From Kalmusia sp. IMI 367209 (Eukaryota > Ascomycota > Dothideomycetes > Pleosporales > Didymosphaeriaceae): a DNA stretch of 64,000 bases. The notes under the pieces are model-generated. The model was not told the DNA's origin and did not search any database. It saw only the letters and a list, made by a program, of their open reading frames with translations. The DNA lies in the NCBI GenBank assembly GCA_027946365.1, contig JAPEUQ010000024.1, positions 310,001 through 374,000 of the forward strand, written 5' to 3'. Shown one piece after another: positions 21,047 through 32,380 of the stretch (its first letter is position 1; each line of letters starts with the position of its first letter). A program made the translations under genes and the position numbers.

Positions 21047-24000
21047 TCAACCTCGGGCTGAATCTATGAACTGGGCAAAGAATGTCCGCCACTCCTTTTC
21101 CTTCTTCACTCCTTCGAAGGCGCCCCCAAGAGTTTGTAGGTATCGATCCACCATGTCCTCATTTACGCCCATACCTGTGAGGTCCGTCTTTAGCCGCTCG
21201 ACATACGGTTCACCGACCTTCTTTACGATCTCTGACTGCAGATTTGCGGCCTCGTAAAGGACTTGCTTTGCTTGCGCATCTTTCGAGTTGAAACCAGGGG
21301 ATGCTGGAATGGACCACACCAGCGGTGAGAAGCGCTCGATTACATAGTTCTCAAATCCAGGAATAGGTGTTTGTGAAGTGACTGGCGAAATCGAGGTACC
21401 ATTGGCACCAGGCCCAATTTTGTCCGGTCCGCTCCACACAGTCGTCATGCGAATTAACACTGATAGAGCCAGACGAGCTGTTGGATAGTCCGATGTGTCC
21501 CTTGCGAACGTATCGATTGATGTGATGATAGTGTCAAAGGTTGCCTGATTGGCTTCACTTACGAAGACAGATCCGAGCCCGTGGCTAAGGACAACAGATA
21601 TGAAGTTGAGGTACTCACGGCGGAGCTCCTGCAGCTGTATCTCGTCATCTGTACCTGATGGTGAAACTGCTAAAGCGGTGAAGATGCGCTGGAGTAGGGG
21701 CGTGAGGACTGTATCAAGTATACCAGCAATCTCCACCTTGAAGGTGAAGATGACTTGGCCGAGGACTTTCATAAAAGTGGAAATCTCATCCATAGAGGAA
21801 CTGAGTGACAAGAGTCCTTCGATCCACGATGGAATTTCTTGTAGAAGTCGCGAGCCAAGTACAGCGATCATACGCGAGAAGGCAAAACGGGCTGCGTAAC
21901 GAATCATGCTCGACGTATTAAGAGATTTCAAAGCGATGAGGATGGCTTCTGATGCCTTGGCAAATTCATCCGAGACTTCGCTACGTGGGAGCTCGCTGTT
22001 GCTTGATGGAACCCAGTCCGAGTATCCGCGCGCGAGCGTCCCAATAGCCATGATGATGTGATGGATCTGCAGGATTGAGCGTTCATCGCCATTCTGTGCT
22101 TGTGACAATGTTCGCTCCAAGTCAGCAAAAAGCGGACTCATGATCGTCTGCGCATAGAGCTTCTTATTCTCCGCCGAGACTGTGCTGGAGGACGCAATGC
22201 ATCCGACCGCTTCAAAGAGGTAAAGCTGAGAGTTGAACAGTGCATCCGCAGACTGGTCCTCTTCGTCGGAGGACATATCATCTCCAGAGTCTTCTGGCAA
22301 CTCGGCTTTGATGGTTAAGAGGTCACCAATGGCTTGGATAATGTCGTACGAGACGTTACCAAGCTGTGCTCGGAGATGTCTGACCAAGCGCTGGAATAGA
22401 TACCATGATCTTGAGCGGACTTTGACATGAGTGTGATGGGTGAGGCGGACAAAGTTCTCCAGTACTTTCGGGACCATATGCGGGTTTTGTTCGAAGAATT
22501 GGTAGTAGCGAACGCAAATTTCCATGTATTGTAGCTGAATGGCAGGGTGGGGATAGTTTGCTAAGTCTGAAACATGTTAGAGCATCATTGTCAGTTGGAA
22601 AAGCGAGACTTACCCGAGTCCAGCATGCTGGACATCATCCCCACTAACCGCTGCGCAGCCACGGAAGATGGCTCACGTTTAGCGTACAGTCCAGAATTAC
22701 GCATGGCTAATTCCCCAAATAGGTACATCTCATAGAGCGCAAGGTCCAAATCCCGCCAATCTAGAGATGATGGACCGCCCGTAGAAAGCTGATTAAAGGT
22801 ATCGCCTACTACGCGACCGAGAGTCTCAATGTAGAAGTTTTCGTCGATTGCTGCTACTGTTTGTTGCAAAACATGGAGTCGCTTTCGAAGATCTTGAAAT
22901 TCAGCCTCGTCAGTCTGCTCACCCTCTTCGCCCCACGAAACTGCCTCGTCATACTTCATCTTTGCAATGATAGCTTCGAGAACAGGAGGAAGAATGGCTG
23001 CATATTGGGATGGCAACGACCCAGTCTTCTTCTGTAGCTTGCGGAAGAAAGTGAGAAGATCAGTCAAGGAAGGAATGACAGTCGAGCAGACTTCGTCGTA
23101 CTGATCGGCAAAGAATCGTAAGAGGTAGGGCGTGAATACTTGGAGCAATCCGTCGGCCCGCTGGCGGGTCTGTTCGTCCACTGTATCGTTTTCAAGTATT
23201 TTGACAATATCGAATACTATGTTATTGACTAGTTTCGCGACAGTTTCGGCAAGATCATTATCATACGCGGGCGTCCTCTGATCGGCAAGAGCGGGACTGC
23301 TGATGAGTTGGCCCACAACGGAGGCAAGATTGAGGAATTCAATCAGTTGGATTTTGTCAGCAGGGCCCATCTTCTTGCCCACAATCTCCGAGAATGTGTC
23401 AATCGCGGCATCACGCGCCCGTCCCTCTAGACTTTCTGGGGATGAGATACCCTGCTGGCCGGCCATCTGCAAGAAGATCATGATCATACTCTCATTCACA
23501 ACAAGAGAGATGTCGATCCAGCTGACCCAGCGACCGATGGTCCTTAAACACATCTCTATGAGACCCAAGTCTGTTTCCCTCCACTTCGCGAGGATTTCTT
23601 GCCACGATAATGAGATCTTCTGAGCATCTCGTTGACGGATCAAGTCTTTCAACTCTGTATTCCTTTTTTTCTCATCTTCCGGCCTTGCCACCAGAACGTC
23701 TGCGATCTCGTCATGAACTTGAGCTAGCATGCGAAGGTATAGAATTGTGGAGGTGTAGTTGACACTGCCAATGGTTGCTTGGTCGCCGGCTAGAGCTCGG
23801 AAATCGTCGAAGAAGGATTGCCATGAAGACGGGTACAACGCCACGAACAGATAGGTCATGGTCTGCATCAGCTTATTCTGTATGTGACTCGTATCTGTCG
23901 CCGTGGTGCCAGGTGCAAATTCCTCGCGGATATATGCCATAAGTGTGTCTTTGATGTATGATAAGCTCTGGTTGTCCAACCGATGCTCCTGGACGGCATT

Positions 24001-24249
24001 GTTTACGAAGTCTAGGGCGGTATGTCGAGTGATTTCGGACAAGCGTGGATCGCGTGTGAACAGAGCAAGACCCGCCTGCCATGCGGAGCCTTCTGTGCGC
24101 AACTGATTGATGTATTCTATGGCCTGGCCGCGCAGCTGCTGGCTCGAGAGGGGATCGGACGCGATCTGAATGGCATTTTGGACCTAGCAGAACATTTAAT
24201 TGAGACCGAGTCCGGCAGCAAGGCTTGTATAACGCACCTGGTCCTCCAT
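21047..24249 (-). CDS. LOS1: tRNA exportin (exportin-T/LOS1)
   Basis: Importin-beta superfamily exportin that carries mature tRNA out of the nucleus with RanGTP. Exons 24249-24238 (a 12-bp start exon, MEDQ), 24183-22614 and 22566-21047 give 1033 aa, within the fungal range. The N-terminal region has the exportin/Xpo1-like domain (WQSFFDDFRAL, then SWIDISLVVNESMIMIF). The central segment VRLTHHTHVKVRSRSWYLFQ is characteristic of exportin-T. Helical HEAT-type repeats extend to the C-terminus. The first intron is 54 bp with GTGCGT donor and CTAG acceptor; the second is 47 bp. Identification rests on overall similarity to LOS1/Xpo-t proteins and is firm. It lies within 10 kb of RPB6, TFIIIA and QRI7, all linked to tRNA or Pol III functions, probably by chance. 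Confidence 0.92.
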
Positions 24250-25040
24250 TTCCACCACCGTCTCAGATGCAGGGTAATCTTATAATTCAGGCTAGGTGCT
24301 ACAAATCTTAAAAGTGTAAAGCAACCGAGACAGTGGCGTGGTAAGAGCAATCCGTGAAGCTACCGAGCCATAGCTGCCTGCATAGTGGGAGCGTGACGGG
24401 CGGTGACAGCGGAGCGCGGGGCAGCAGTCGGCGTGCCGTGGTGGGGTAAATAAATCACGTCGCAGGCAGTTAGAGATGGACGATAGGCTTGGACGCTGCA
24501 GTGAATGTTGTCAGAAGCAGAAACAATTTTGTGGGCTTTGTTCGCGTGACGTGGTTAGGCAGAACGACGGCTCAATGAATGGAATTGCATGTGTGCTTGT
24601 CTTGGCGGCGGCGGGATGTGGAACCTGCACGTAAACCCAACAATAACTTCCGCCAATGCACACGTGCCAATAGAGCCTTCGAAAATGCCGATAATACTAG
24701 GTATCCCAAAGGTGAAATTTGTCAATCTAGTCCTCAGAACTCGCTGATTCGATCTTCGCGGTCGCTAAATCAGCGTTCACAATCTACACGCCATAGTGTC
24801 ATGAATTTCACTGAGGAAATCGTGATTATTATATCCGCACATGCCGATCGATTAGAGAGCTCATATCTCTGATTTGTGACTAAGTTTCCGCCCTATAGTG
24901 GCACCCGACTCCTTAAATAATTTGTACATTAATGCTGATAGAGAAGCACGATTTGCTCGACAGCTTAAAGCTTGCCCCTTGTACCGGAATCGCTTCTGTA
25001 GCGTTTAGTACATGACGACTAAACGAACGCAGCCGACCTA
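24250..25040. other. Intergenic, LOS1 promoter
   Basis: About 790 bp between the LOS1 start and the hydrolase stop. No gene or repeat recognised. Confidence 0.5.
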
Positions 25041-26061
25041 CTATATGCCTAAGTGCTTCGCCGCCCACGCGATATGATCATCTGCGAAAGTCGCCATGAA
25101 GTAATAGCTGTGGTCGTAGTCGGGCTGCATCCGAAGATTGATACCCTTGTCGTTGCCCGCCGCCTTTGCCGCCTCGATGAAATTCTCGGGGAGGAGCTGC
25201 TTTTGCTTGTAGAAGTTGTCGCCGGTGCCCTGCTTTCGTTAGTTTCTCCTCTTGAGGCTTCCAGGTAGCAGAGATTGACGTACCACATCAATAAGTATAT
25301 CTAGCGGGCCCTTCCATTGCTTCACGAGCTCGGTCGCGTCATGCTCCTTCCACTTCTGCTGCTGATCCTCGCCGAAGTAGCCCTTGAAGGCTTTCTGCCC
25401 CCAGGGTGCGTTAATGGGATTGGTGATCGGCGCAAAGGCGGAGACGGACTTATATTTCCCGGGATTCTTGAGGAACTGCGGTTTGTCAGTCTGGATATTT
25501 AGTAGAAGTGCGAGCAGCATACAAGTGTTAGGGCACCGTGACCACCCATACTGTGACCCGTGATGCTAACTCGGCTACCGTCAAGCTCCTTGAAAGATGC
25601 GAACAAAGCTTCTGGTAGCTCCTTGGTGATGTACGAGTACATATTGTAGCCCTTGGTCCATGGCTCTTTAGTTGCGTCCACATAGAAGCCGGCACCGGAG
25701 CCGAAATCATATGCATCATCCTCACCCTCGATCTTCAAACCTCCTATTGACGTGATTGGGTTAGTAAGAAAACAAACGCTACTAACATGATTGACGTACG
25801 TGGGCTGGTGTCGGGGTACACGATCGCAATGCCCTTCTCGCTAGCGCCGTGCTGGAAGAAGCCTTTCTCGGAGCAATTGTCACCCGTGCAAGTCAATCCA
25901 GAGAGGTAGAATAATACAGGGACCTTTGCACCAGACTTTAAGGCTTGTGGAGGAAGATAAAGGTTGAGGGCCATATCTGTGTTGGTGCTTGAGGACTGGT
26001 GCTTAAGTTTTAACAGCTTGCCCCTGAAGGAGGCAATGGTCGCAGTCGTCTCGAAAGACAT
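25041..26061 (-). CDS. S-formylglutathione hydrolase
   Basis: Esterase D family enzyme that hydrolyses S-formylglutathione to formate and glutathione, the second step of formaldehyde detoxification. Exons 26061-25800, 25743-25523, 25475-25284 and 25229-25041 encode 287 aa, the usual size. The alpha/beta-hydrolase nucleophile elbow GHSMGGHG and the conserved blocks [39 protein letters not shown] and [10 protein letters not shown] are present; the last carries the catalytic His. The stop at 25041-25043 follows KHLGI. Introns are 45-57 bp. The start (MSFETTATI) was chosen over an in-frame upstream Met because it matches family length. The formaldehyde dehydrogenase partner is not nearby. Confidence 0.95.
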
Positions 26062-26476
26062 GGTGATTGCAGAGCGAAGGGCACGGTAGAGATGCGTGAT
26101 TGCGGTGGAGGAGTGCTTGGTTAAATTGTTGGAGGACTTGGGGTATTGTCTGCTTTTGTTTGGAGCTGCTACATGACGTTGGGGCACGTTAAACCACGCT
26201 GCGGGGCAGTTTTCCCCTCTGTTGCTGCCCCACCATGCCTAAAACAGGGTAAGTATTCCATGCCTCACTGACATCGGATCCGCTTCAGGGCCCGCTAAAT
26301 GCGCCCAAGAATGAGTAAATTCGGTCTTGATTCGGAGGGTATGTGTTAATGATCGCTGAGACGCCATTCGCCGAGCATGCCCCGTTTTACCTCCCTGGAA
26401 ACTCCACGCAAAATGCAAACTATGTCCATCCCACCCTATGTCAGGAGCTCTACGTCAAGAACTCACGTCAAAAGCT
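26062..26476. other. Intergenic, FGH promoter
   Basis: About 415 bp between the hydrolase start and the RPB6 stop. Several AGCTC/GAGCT motifs occur at 26450-26490, near the RPB6 3' end. No gene is seen. Confidence 0.5.
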
Positions 26477-27158
26477 CTAAGTTAAGAGCTCCTCGCATGT
26501 CCAGTCCTCATAGCTGCACGGCATCAGCACTGCTCTATTACACATTCCGCGATTAACTTACAATCCATCAGGAAGATAGCGGCGCACGACCAGGGGGATC
26601 TTTTTTTCGCGCAGCTCTTTCTGCGCAATCTCTAGAGGATCCGTCATACCTTCAACATCAATGAGGACGGGCGCGTTGCCACTGTTCTGTGTCAGTCTCA
26701 TCATATCCATGTCCATAATTTTTCAACAATCTCGCCTACCTAATCTGCAAAGCCCGTGTTCCCAGTATGCGCGCCTTCTCATACTTGGTCATGTATGGTG
26801 TTGTCGAGCGTTGGTCGTTGGGCACCCTCTTGGACTTCTCCGCTGCTACGGTGTTCTTTTGCGATGATTTAGCTGCCGCAGCCGCGCTGGGATCCCCACT
26901 CTCGACGATATTGTCCTGGGTTTCATTGATGGTCTCCGGATCCTCCTGTTGGCCCTCGCCATCGGCGCCATCGTCCTCGTAAATATCGGGCTCTGCCTCC
27001 TCATCGTAAACATCTACCTCTCTGTGAGAACGATTTAGTTAGCTTTAGACCTCGCCATCTGACGCGAATGTGTGCGAGCATTATGGGATGACATGAAGTG
27101 TGGAACCATACTCGTTGTAGCCTCCCTCATCGTAGCCGTCTCCTCCATAGTCAGACAT
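26477..27158 (-). CDS. RPO26: RNA polymerase I/II/III shared subunit RPB6 (RPABC2)
   Basis: Small subunit common to nuclear RNA polymerases I, II and III. Exons 27158-27112, 27021-26740, 26681-26562 and a 37-bp last exon 26513-26477 give 161 aa. The acidic N-terminal half ([13 protein letters not shown]) is followed by the conserved core [20 protein letters not shown], then [20 protein letters not shown] and RYLPDGF|YEDW near the end, where the last intron falls. The very short terminal exon restores the invariant YEDW motif. The gene is head to head with the TFIIIA gene, with 293 bp between start codons, so the two may share a promoter. Assignment is essentially certain. Confidence 0.97.
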
Positions 27159-27451
27159 GGTCGCAAGCGCTACTGTAAAAGCACTTGAGTAGAATCCGGA
27201 CTCGCGATCGAGTTCGAGGGTCGATAGCTAACGCGAGCGGTGACAGGTGGGAGGGCGTGGTGGGATGCGCTGGCTGTCTTCAAAGAAAGATCGCGGCCAG
27301 AAAAGAGAAGCTGCGACCTGCTTGCTTGCGGGCTACTAGTATGGTCTTGGCGAACTTTTGGCTTGGCGCTGGCGATTTTTAGTGTGCGTCTCTAGAAGCT
27401 CGACCGCAACTGCAAAGTGCGCTTACATCTGACGAATTTCCACGTCTCGCC
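27159..27451. promoter_or_regulatory. Shared RPB6/TFIIIA intergenic promoter
   Basis: A 293-bp gap between two divergent start codons, too short for two fully separate promoters. No clear TATA box was seen. Co-regulation of a polymerase subunit and TFIIIA is an inference from geometry. Confidence 0.5.
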
Positions 27452-29188
27452 ATGGCTACCAAACGCAAAGCTGCGGGCCTAATGGAAATACCCACGAAGA
27501 AGTCCCGTAGGGCCATCCCTTCACTTGTCAAGTGCAGATCGGCCATCGACACCGTCACAGACGACGCATCCGACGCCGAGGTCGGTTCACTTTCAGACAG
27601 CCCAGACGACCGTATTATAAATTACACCGACAACGGCAAGAAACGGGCGGATAGTGAGGCCAAGAGGACGTGGAATTACGTTTGCGATTTCCAGGGCTGC
27701 GGCCAGCGCTTCAACCGCCCTTGTCGTCTGGAAGCTCACATGCGAAGCCACAGCAAGGAGCGTCCGTTCGTCTGCCCGCATGACGACTGCGATAAGACCT
27801 TCCCTCGTAAAGACCATCTCCAGCGGCACTTGAAGCACTCCCATGCTGAACCTGAGCGGAATTTCGCGTGCGATTGGGAAGGCTGCGGCAAGACCTTCAC
27901 TTCGAACGGTCGGCTACAACGACACAAGGAGGTGCACGATTCCAAGTTCTACTGCACTGGCTTTCCGCCCTGCAAGGAGCCGTTCAGGAAGCAGAAGACG
28001 CTCGACGCGCACATCAAGACGGTGCATCTGGAAACGAAGGCATACCCATGCACACATGTCAACCCCGACACTGGAGAGCAATGTATGCATGGCTATCAGA
28101 CGGAGAATGGACTTCGCAGACACGTAGCCAAGGTCCACGGTGACAAAGAAGAGCGTCGTTACTTCTGCATTGCCTGCCCCATGCCTGGCACCAAGTACGA
28201 GACGACCCAAAACGTCGATGGAGACACATTTCAAGTACCCAAAGAGCCGCTCTCATTCTCTACCGCTGCAGAACTGCAAGCCCATGATCGAGAAGCCCAT
28301 CCACCGACTTGTTCCGTATGTGGCCAGGTCTTCAAGAGGCAGGACACTCTGAATAGCCATTTTCAGGCACTGCATAGAGATCCAGCGGACCAGCAGCTAT
28401 TCCAATGTCCTTACCAGGAATGCGGCAAAAGCTTCAACAGGAAGAGTAATCTCCATGTACACATCACGCACGTGCATGAGAACCAGAAACACTTCGTGTG
28501 TTCCCTAGATGCAATGCAAAAGTCTAAGCATCCCGACCTCAGTAGCTGGAACGGTGAGAATGCCTGCGACAAGCAGTTCAAGACGAAATCGGCACTTGAG
28601 CAGCATGTTCGGACACATCATCTCGGTCTACAGAATCGTAAAGCTACCCGGCAGCTTGCGAAAGCAAGGAAGAGACTTATCCCCGATCCTTCCGCGCTCA
28701 CTCTTCTCACGGGCGTTGGTTACGAGGAAGGGCGACCGATTACCTGCTTGCTCAACAATTGCCTTCATCGTTTCGCAAGGGATCGCGATCTCAAACGACA
28801 TATGGTAACTCAACACGGCTACACCGATGCTGACTGCCAAACGGCTATCCTCGAACGTGACGCTGAGAACGGAGGCCAGTTCTGGATCGGTGGTTTGGAA
28901 GACTACGACCCTTTCTCTACGAGTGGCTCTACCGATCCTAGCTTGCCGCAGACACCGATGACGTACTTTGACGATCAGGCTATGCACGTGGTCGACGGTG
29001 GCTTCAATAAAATGAATGATCATAATCCCTTCAACATCGATCCGGCCCTTGTGGACGTAAACATGCTAGATTTCAACGATACGGAGATAGACCTGAGTGG
29101 TTTCACGGCTGGAATCGATCAACACGGCGAGTCACAGCTGGATCTGTTGGCTCCAGTCAAACAATACAACGCGCATATGCACGACTAA
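27452..29188 (+). CDS. Transcription factor IIIA (C2H2 zinc fingers)
   Basis: Single-exon gene of 578 aa for a multi-finger C2H2 protein of the TFIIIA type, which binds the 5S rRNA gene internal control region and recruits TFIIIC and Pol III. About nine to ten fingers run from residue 70 to about 460. Examples are YVCDFQGCGQRF...HMRSH, FVCPHDDCDKTF...HLKHSH, FACDWEGCGKTF...HKEVH, PTCSVCGQVF...HFQALH and FQCPYQECGKSF...HITHVH. Several linkers are irregular, and one central finger (FCIACPMPG region) is expanded, as in fungal TFIIIA. A basic N-terminus (KRKAAGLMEIPTKKSRR) may be a nuclear signal. The C-terminal 100 residues are acidic. The start lies in a good context (GCCATGG). A generic C2H2 regulator is the less likely alternative. 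Confidence 0.85.
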   Translation: MATKRKAAGLMEIPTKKSRRAIPSLVKCRSAIDTVTDDASDAEVGSLSDSPDDRIINYTDNGKKRADSEAKRTWNYVCDFQGCGQRFNRPCRLEAHMRSHSKERPFVCPHDDCDKTFPRKDHLQRHLKHSHAEPERNFACDWEGCGKTFTSNGRLQRHKEVHDSKFYCTGFPPCKEPFRKQKTLDAHIKTVHLETKAYPCTHVNPDTGEQCMHGYQTENGLRRHVAKVHGDKEERRYFCIACPMPGTKYETTQNVDGDTFQVPKEPLSFSTAAELQAHDREAHPPTCSVCGQVFKRQDTLNSHFQALHRDPADQQLFQCPYQECGKSFNRKSNLHVHITHVHENQKHFVCSLDAMQKSKHPDLSSWNGENACDKQFKTKSALEQHVRTHHLGLQNRKATRQLAKARKRLIPDPSALTLLTGVGYEEGRPITCLLNNCLHRFARDRDLKRHMVTQHGYTDADCQTAILERDAENGGQFWIGGLEDYDPFSTSGSTDPSLPQTPMTYFDDQAMHVVDGGFNKMNDHNPFNIDPALVDVNMLDFNDTEIDLSGFTAGIDQHGESQLDLLAPVKQYNAHMHD

Positions 29189-29429
29189 AGGCTTGTCGTG
29201 CTCCATGCATGGTGGATGACTTCATGCAGCATTGATCAGTGCTGTGTATAATGAGGTATCAGGTGTATAGAGGGCTTTGCGACTATATTTCATCACTTTA
29301 GATACCCAAGCAGCGAATACCCAAAATCGGTATGACATAGTTCATGCTTCTTATTCAATGATTCGTTTCGTGCGCTCAGCGTTATTTAATGCAGACTAAT
29401 AATACACTTATTCAACAGTCTATGCACTA

Positions 29430-32081
29430 TCACTCCAACGCCCTGCCCTCAAGCCCCAACCCCGCGCCCAAACTCTGAACCTGGCCCTCACCCTCACCCT
29501 CATCCTCATCATCTCCCACATAATCCTCGGCCCCCGCATCCGCATCAGCCCCTCCATCATAGCGTCTTCCTGCATCACCAAAGTCAGCCAGCGCCTCACC
29601 ATCGTCAGACTCATCATCTACAAAGACCCGACTCTGTCTCCGCATCTCCTTCAGAAAACTCCCACCCCGGTTCGGCGACGTCACGCCCGAGTGCAGCGCA
29701 TTCTGCGAGGGTCGAAGCTCGAACATGGAGTTCGGACGGTGACTCGCGTGTGGCGAGGCGGCTGGAGGAGAGGCGGACTGCTTTGGACGTGGTCGAGCGC
29801 GTGGTTTGGAGAGCGGTGTTGCAGCGTTCGGTTCTTTGGGGGAGAGCGAGGACCACCATCCTGAGAGACGCTTGCTGAGTGAAGGACTTCCTGGTACGGT
29901 TGGCTTGTCAGATTGCTTGTTGGAAAAACTTGTGGTAAGATGTATGGGGACTTTCTTTTGCTTCGTTGAGAAGGAGAAGCCTAGGGGGAGGTCGACAGGT
30001 GATCCGGGACGGGAGAGACCGGCGGAGGAAGAGGATTCAGAGCCAGAGAGGGGATATGGCGCGGCGATTTCAGATCGGTCGTCCTTTGAACGCTTTAGGA
30101 TGGATTGGAGGTCGTCTTCTGAAAGTACCGAAACTAGGGCACCGTCCTGACCATTTCTGGGGCGGAACTGTCGGCGGCCTTGCTGTATAACACGTTCCAA
30201 TTTGGCACGATTAGCGACAAACTTGAGCTTGGGAAATGTGCACAGTTGCCCGACGTGAATCATGCGTGCTAGACGCTCTGGGTTCGGGTCGGTGAGTATG
30301 TAGCGGAAATCGGATGGTATAGTCTTAGGCCAGATGGTTATCGTGCCGCTGAACCGCTGCAGCCAGATCTCGCTCCAGTCTTGACCGAGAGGTCTAGGAA
30401 GCAGTTCTAGATGACGCAGGACTTTCAACCACTTGTTGAGGTCCAGCTTTATGTACTGCTCCAGCGCAGATCCAATGAAGCCTCCTCGCCATCCACGCCC
30501 ACGCCGATGTGTAACTGGTCGGCCCACACTCCCACGAGAGGAAAAGAAGAATATATTGATATGAGGGTTGACTTGACTCACGATGGAGAAGCGAACGTTG
30601 AAATGCAGATTGAGAGCCTTGAGGGGAATGTCCGTCCGCAAACTACCGTCTTTCCATTTGTGACCGAAGGAGTAGGGAGCAAGTGTTCCATCCTTGTTCT
30701 TCTTCATCAGTACCACGGGGTTGAGAATTCCAGGAACTGCAGCAGATGCAAGAACTGCTGACCAAATGACACAATCGGGTGCCGTCAGGTAATTAGCAAG
30801 AATGGTTGGTGAGTGAGGATCAGACGGAACACAAGATACGTTGAGTATACGGCCAGTCCTCTGATATCCTTCTCTAAAAGTCATGCTTCCTCTTGTAAAC
30901 CACGCACAGCGTTTCGCCCAGTCGACACTGTCAAACCTAGCTCCTGTAAGGCGCCACCTCGTAAACCAGACCCAAAAGCTGTCGTGGCATGCTGTAATCC
31001 GATTCGCGAGCGCAGGAACCAGCAATTTCTTCAACTCGTCGTCGGTTCGAGTACCCAACAAGGCTGCAACAAGTGCTCCGCCCGAAGTTCCTGTAATGAC
31101 CTCAGGCATCAGACCTGCGTCTAGAAGAGCTTTTGCGACACCAAAATGGTAGTAGGCGAAGGTAGCTCCTCCGGAAAGACATAGGGCGGTGCGACCGAAG
31201 TTTGTACTGAGATGTTTGAACATGGCCCTCTTGTTCTCCTGACTGAGCTTTGGGGAGTTTAGAAGGAACGTCAGTGATCTTTCCGACTCATCGATAAAGT
31301 CCTGAACTAAGTTCTTGGAACCATAGTAGGTCTCACTGTATAGCCTGGGGTTTTCAAAACCCACGAAGTTGTTCTTGATGCAGGCCTCCAGTAGACTCCG
31401 TAGCTCATCTACCGCCTTCGGTTGATCCGCTCCGGTCGCGTTGATATTCTTTCCCTCCTCCGCCTCAGCTCGTTGGCGCAGCTTGACCATCTGTTGGTGA
31501 ACCCGCTGCACCGTCTTGCTGTCGTAATATGCATAATCGGGCCTTGCTTTCCACACGTCGTTGCCCAGGTATGTGTCCAGCTCTTTTGCGCCTTTTATCC
31601 AATCTTCATATGACGTTGCGTCCTGTAACTGTCGCCGCAACCTTTGCCTCCGGCCGCGCCATGTTATCGAGTGCTCGTACAGGTAGATGTAGAAGCGAGT
31701 AAGCACGTAGCCAATGCTCAAGAAGAGGAGCCACCCAAACACGAGGATGAGTAGCGGGTACTTGAGCACCTCGTAGAAGATGCCCTCTCGCGTCTCGTCC
31801 TTGCCTCGGCGCGGTGGCCTCTTAGACTTCTTCCGCCGCCGCACACGCTGATGCACCGGTCTCCAGTCATTCAGCGCTGTGATAAACTTTCGTGGCTCAG
31901 GCTGGGGGCCGGTGAGGTCTTCGGTTGAGGGGGAAGTTTCTGGGGCCTGCAGTGCTTTTGCGAACTCGGCGATGTCTTCGTTGCTTATGAAGTCGTTGTC
32001 AAAGTCAGGCAGGAGGGTCGTATCGAAGCCGTCTTTAGAATCGGGCTGCGGCCCGTCGGTCTCAGTCTTGACGTCAGCCAT
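29430..32081 (-). CDS. Patatin-like phospholipase/triacylglycerol lipase
   Basis: Single-exon gene of 883 aa. The Met at 32081 (MADVKTE) was chosen because no ATG context supports the longer frame. An N-terminal DUF3336-like region contains a hydrophobic hairpin around residues 120-150 (PLLILVFGWLLFLSIGYVL) for membrane or lipid-droplet association. The patatin domain has the oxyanion box CLSGGATFAYYHFG, the nucleophile elbow GTSGG and the catalytic Asp in WKDGSL. The tail of about 250 residues is Ser/Pro-rich and ends in an acidic stretch. The family includes yeast TGL3/4/5 lipases and related phospholipases, so a role in neutral-lipid turnover is likely but inferred. It is divergent from QRI7, with 299 bp between starts. 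Confidence 0.9.
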   Translation of the reverse strand: MADVKTETDGPQPDSKDGFDTTLLPDFDNDFISNEDIAEFAKALQAPETSPSTEDLTGPQPEPRKFITALNDWRPVHQRVRRRKKSKRPPRRGKDETREGIFYEVLKYPLLILVFGWLLFLSIGYVLTRFYIYLYEHSITWRGRRQRLRRQLQDATSYEDWIKGAKELDTYLGNDVWKARPDYAYYDSKTVQRVHQQMVKLRQRAEAEEGKNINATGADQPKAVDELRSLLEACIKNNFVGFENPRLYSETYYGSKNLVQDFIDESERSLTFLLNSPKLSQENKRAMFKHLSTNFGRTALCLSGGATFAYYHFGVAKALLDAGLMPEVITGTSGGALVAALLGTRTDDELKKLLVPALANRITACHDSFWVWFTRWRLTGARFDSVDWAKRCAWFTRGSMTFREGYQRTGRILNVSCVPSDPHSPTILANYLTAPDCVIWSAVLASAAVPGILNPVVLMKKNKDGTLAPYSFGHKWKDGSLRTDIPLKALNLHFNVRFSIVSQVNPHINIFFFSSRGSVGRPVTHRRGRGWRGGFIGSALEQYIKLDLNKWLKVLRHLELLPRPLGQDWSEIWLQRFSGTITIWPKTIPSDFRYILTDPNPERLARMIHVGQLCTFPKLKFVANRAKLERVIQQGRRQFRPRNGQDGALVSVLSEDDLQSILKRSKDDRSEIAAPYPLSGSESSSSAGLSRPGSPVDLPLGFSFSTKQKKVPIHLTTSFSNKQSDKPTVPGSPSLSKRLSGWWSSLSPKEPNAATPLSKPRARPRPKQSASPPAASPHASHRPNSMFELRPSQNALHSGVTSPNRGGSFLKEMRRQSRVFVDDESDDGEALADFGDAGRRYDGGADADAGAEDYVGDDEDEGEGEGQVQSLGAGLGLEGRALE

Positions 32082-32380
32082 AGGAATAGTTGTGTAAAGC
32101 AGACGGCATGGTTGTGACGGGTTGTAGAATGCCGTCTTGTAAGTGAGCAGCGAGGTCCCGCGCTCTGTCGGGGCAGCGCGGTACGTCACAGGCTCATTCA
32201 ACCCTTGCAGCACGGGCCGCAGCCAGGGTCCACGGCTTCATCCCATTCACTGTCTGCACGCGACCTCTCATGCGTTGTTCCCAGCTACACGTGAAAATGC
32301 CATAGTCCAGCCAGATATCACTGGTCTCTCCACATTTCGCACATTGATCCACTTCCTCGCCTTCTTTGTTGCGGCAGTCG

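Noticed and set aside
29430..32081. An intron inside the patatin-like gene around the FFFSSRGSVGRPV segment
   Set aside because: The segment reads through without stops and looks like conserved coding sequence of this lipase family, so the gene is taken as single-exon.
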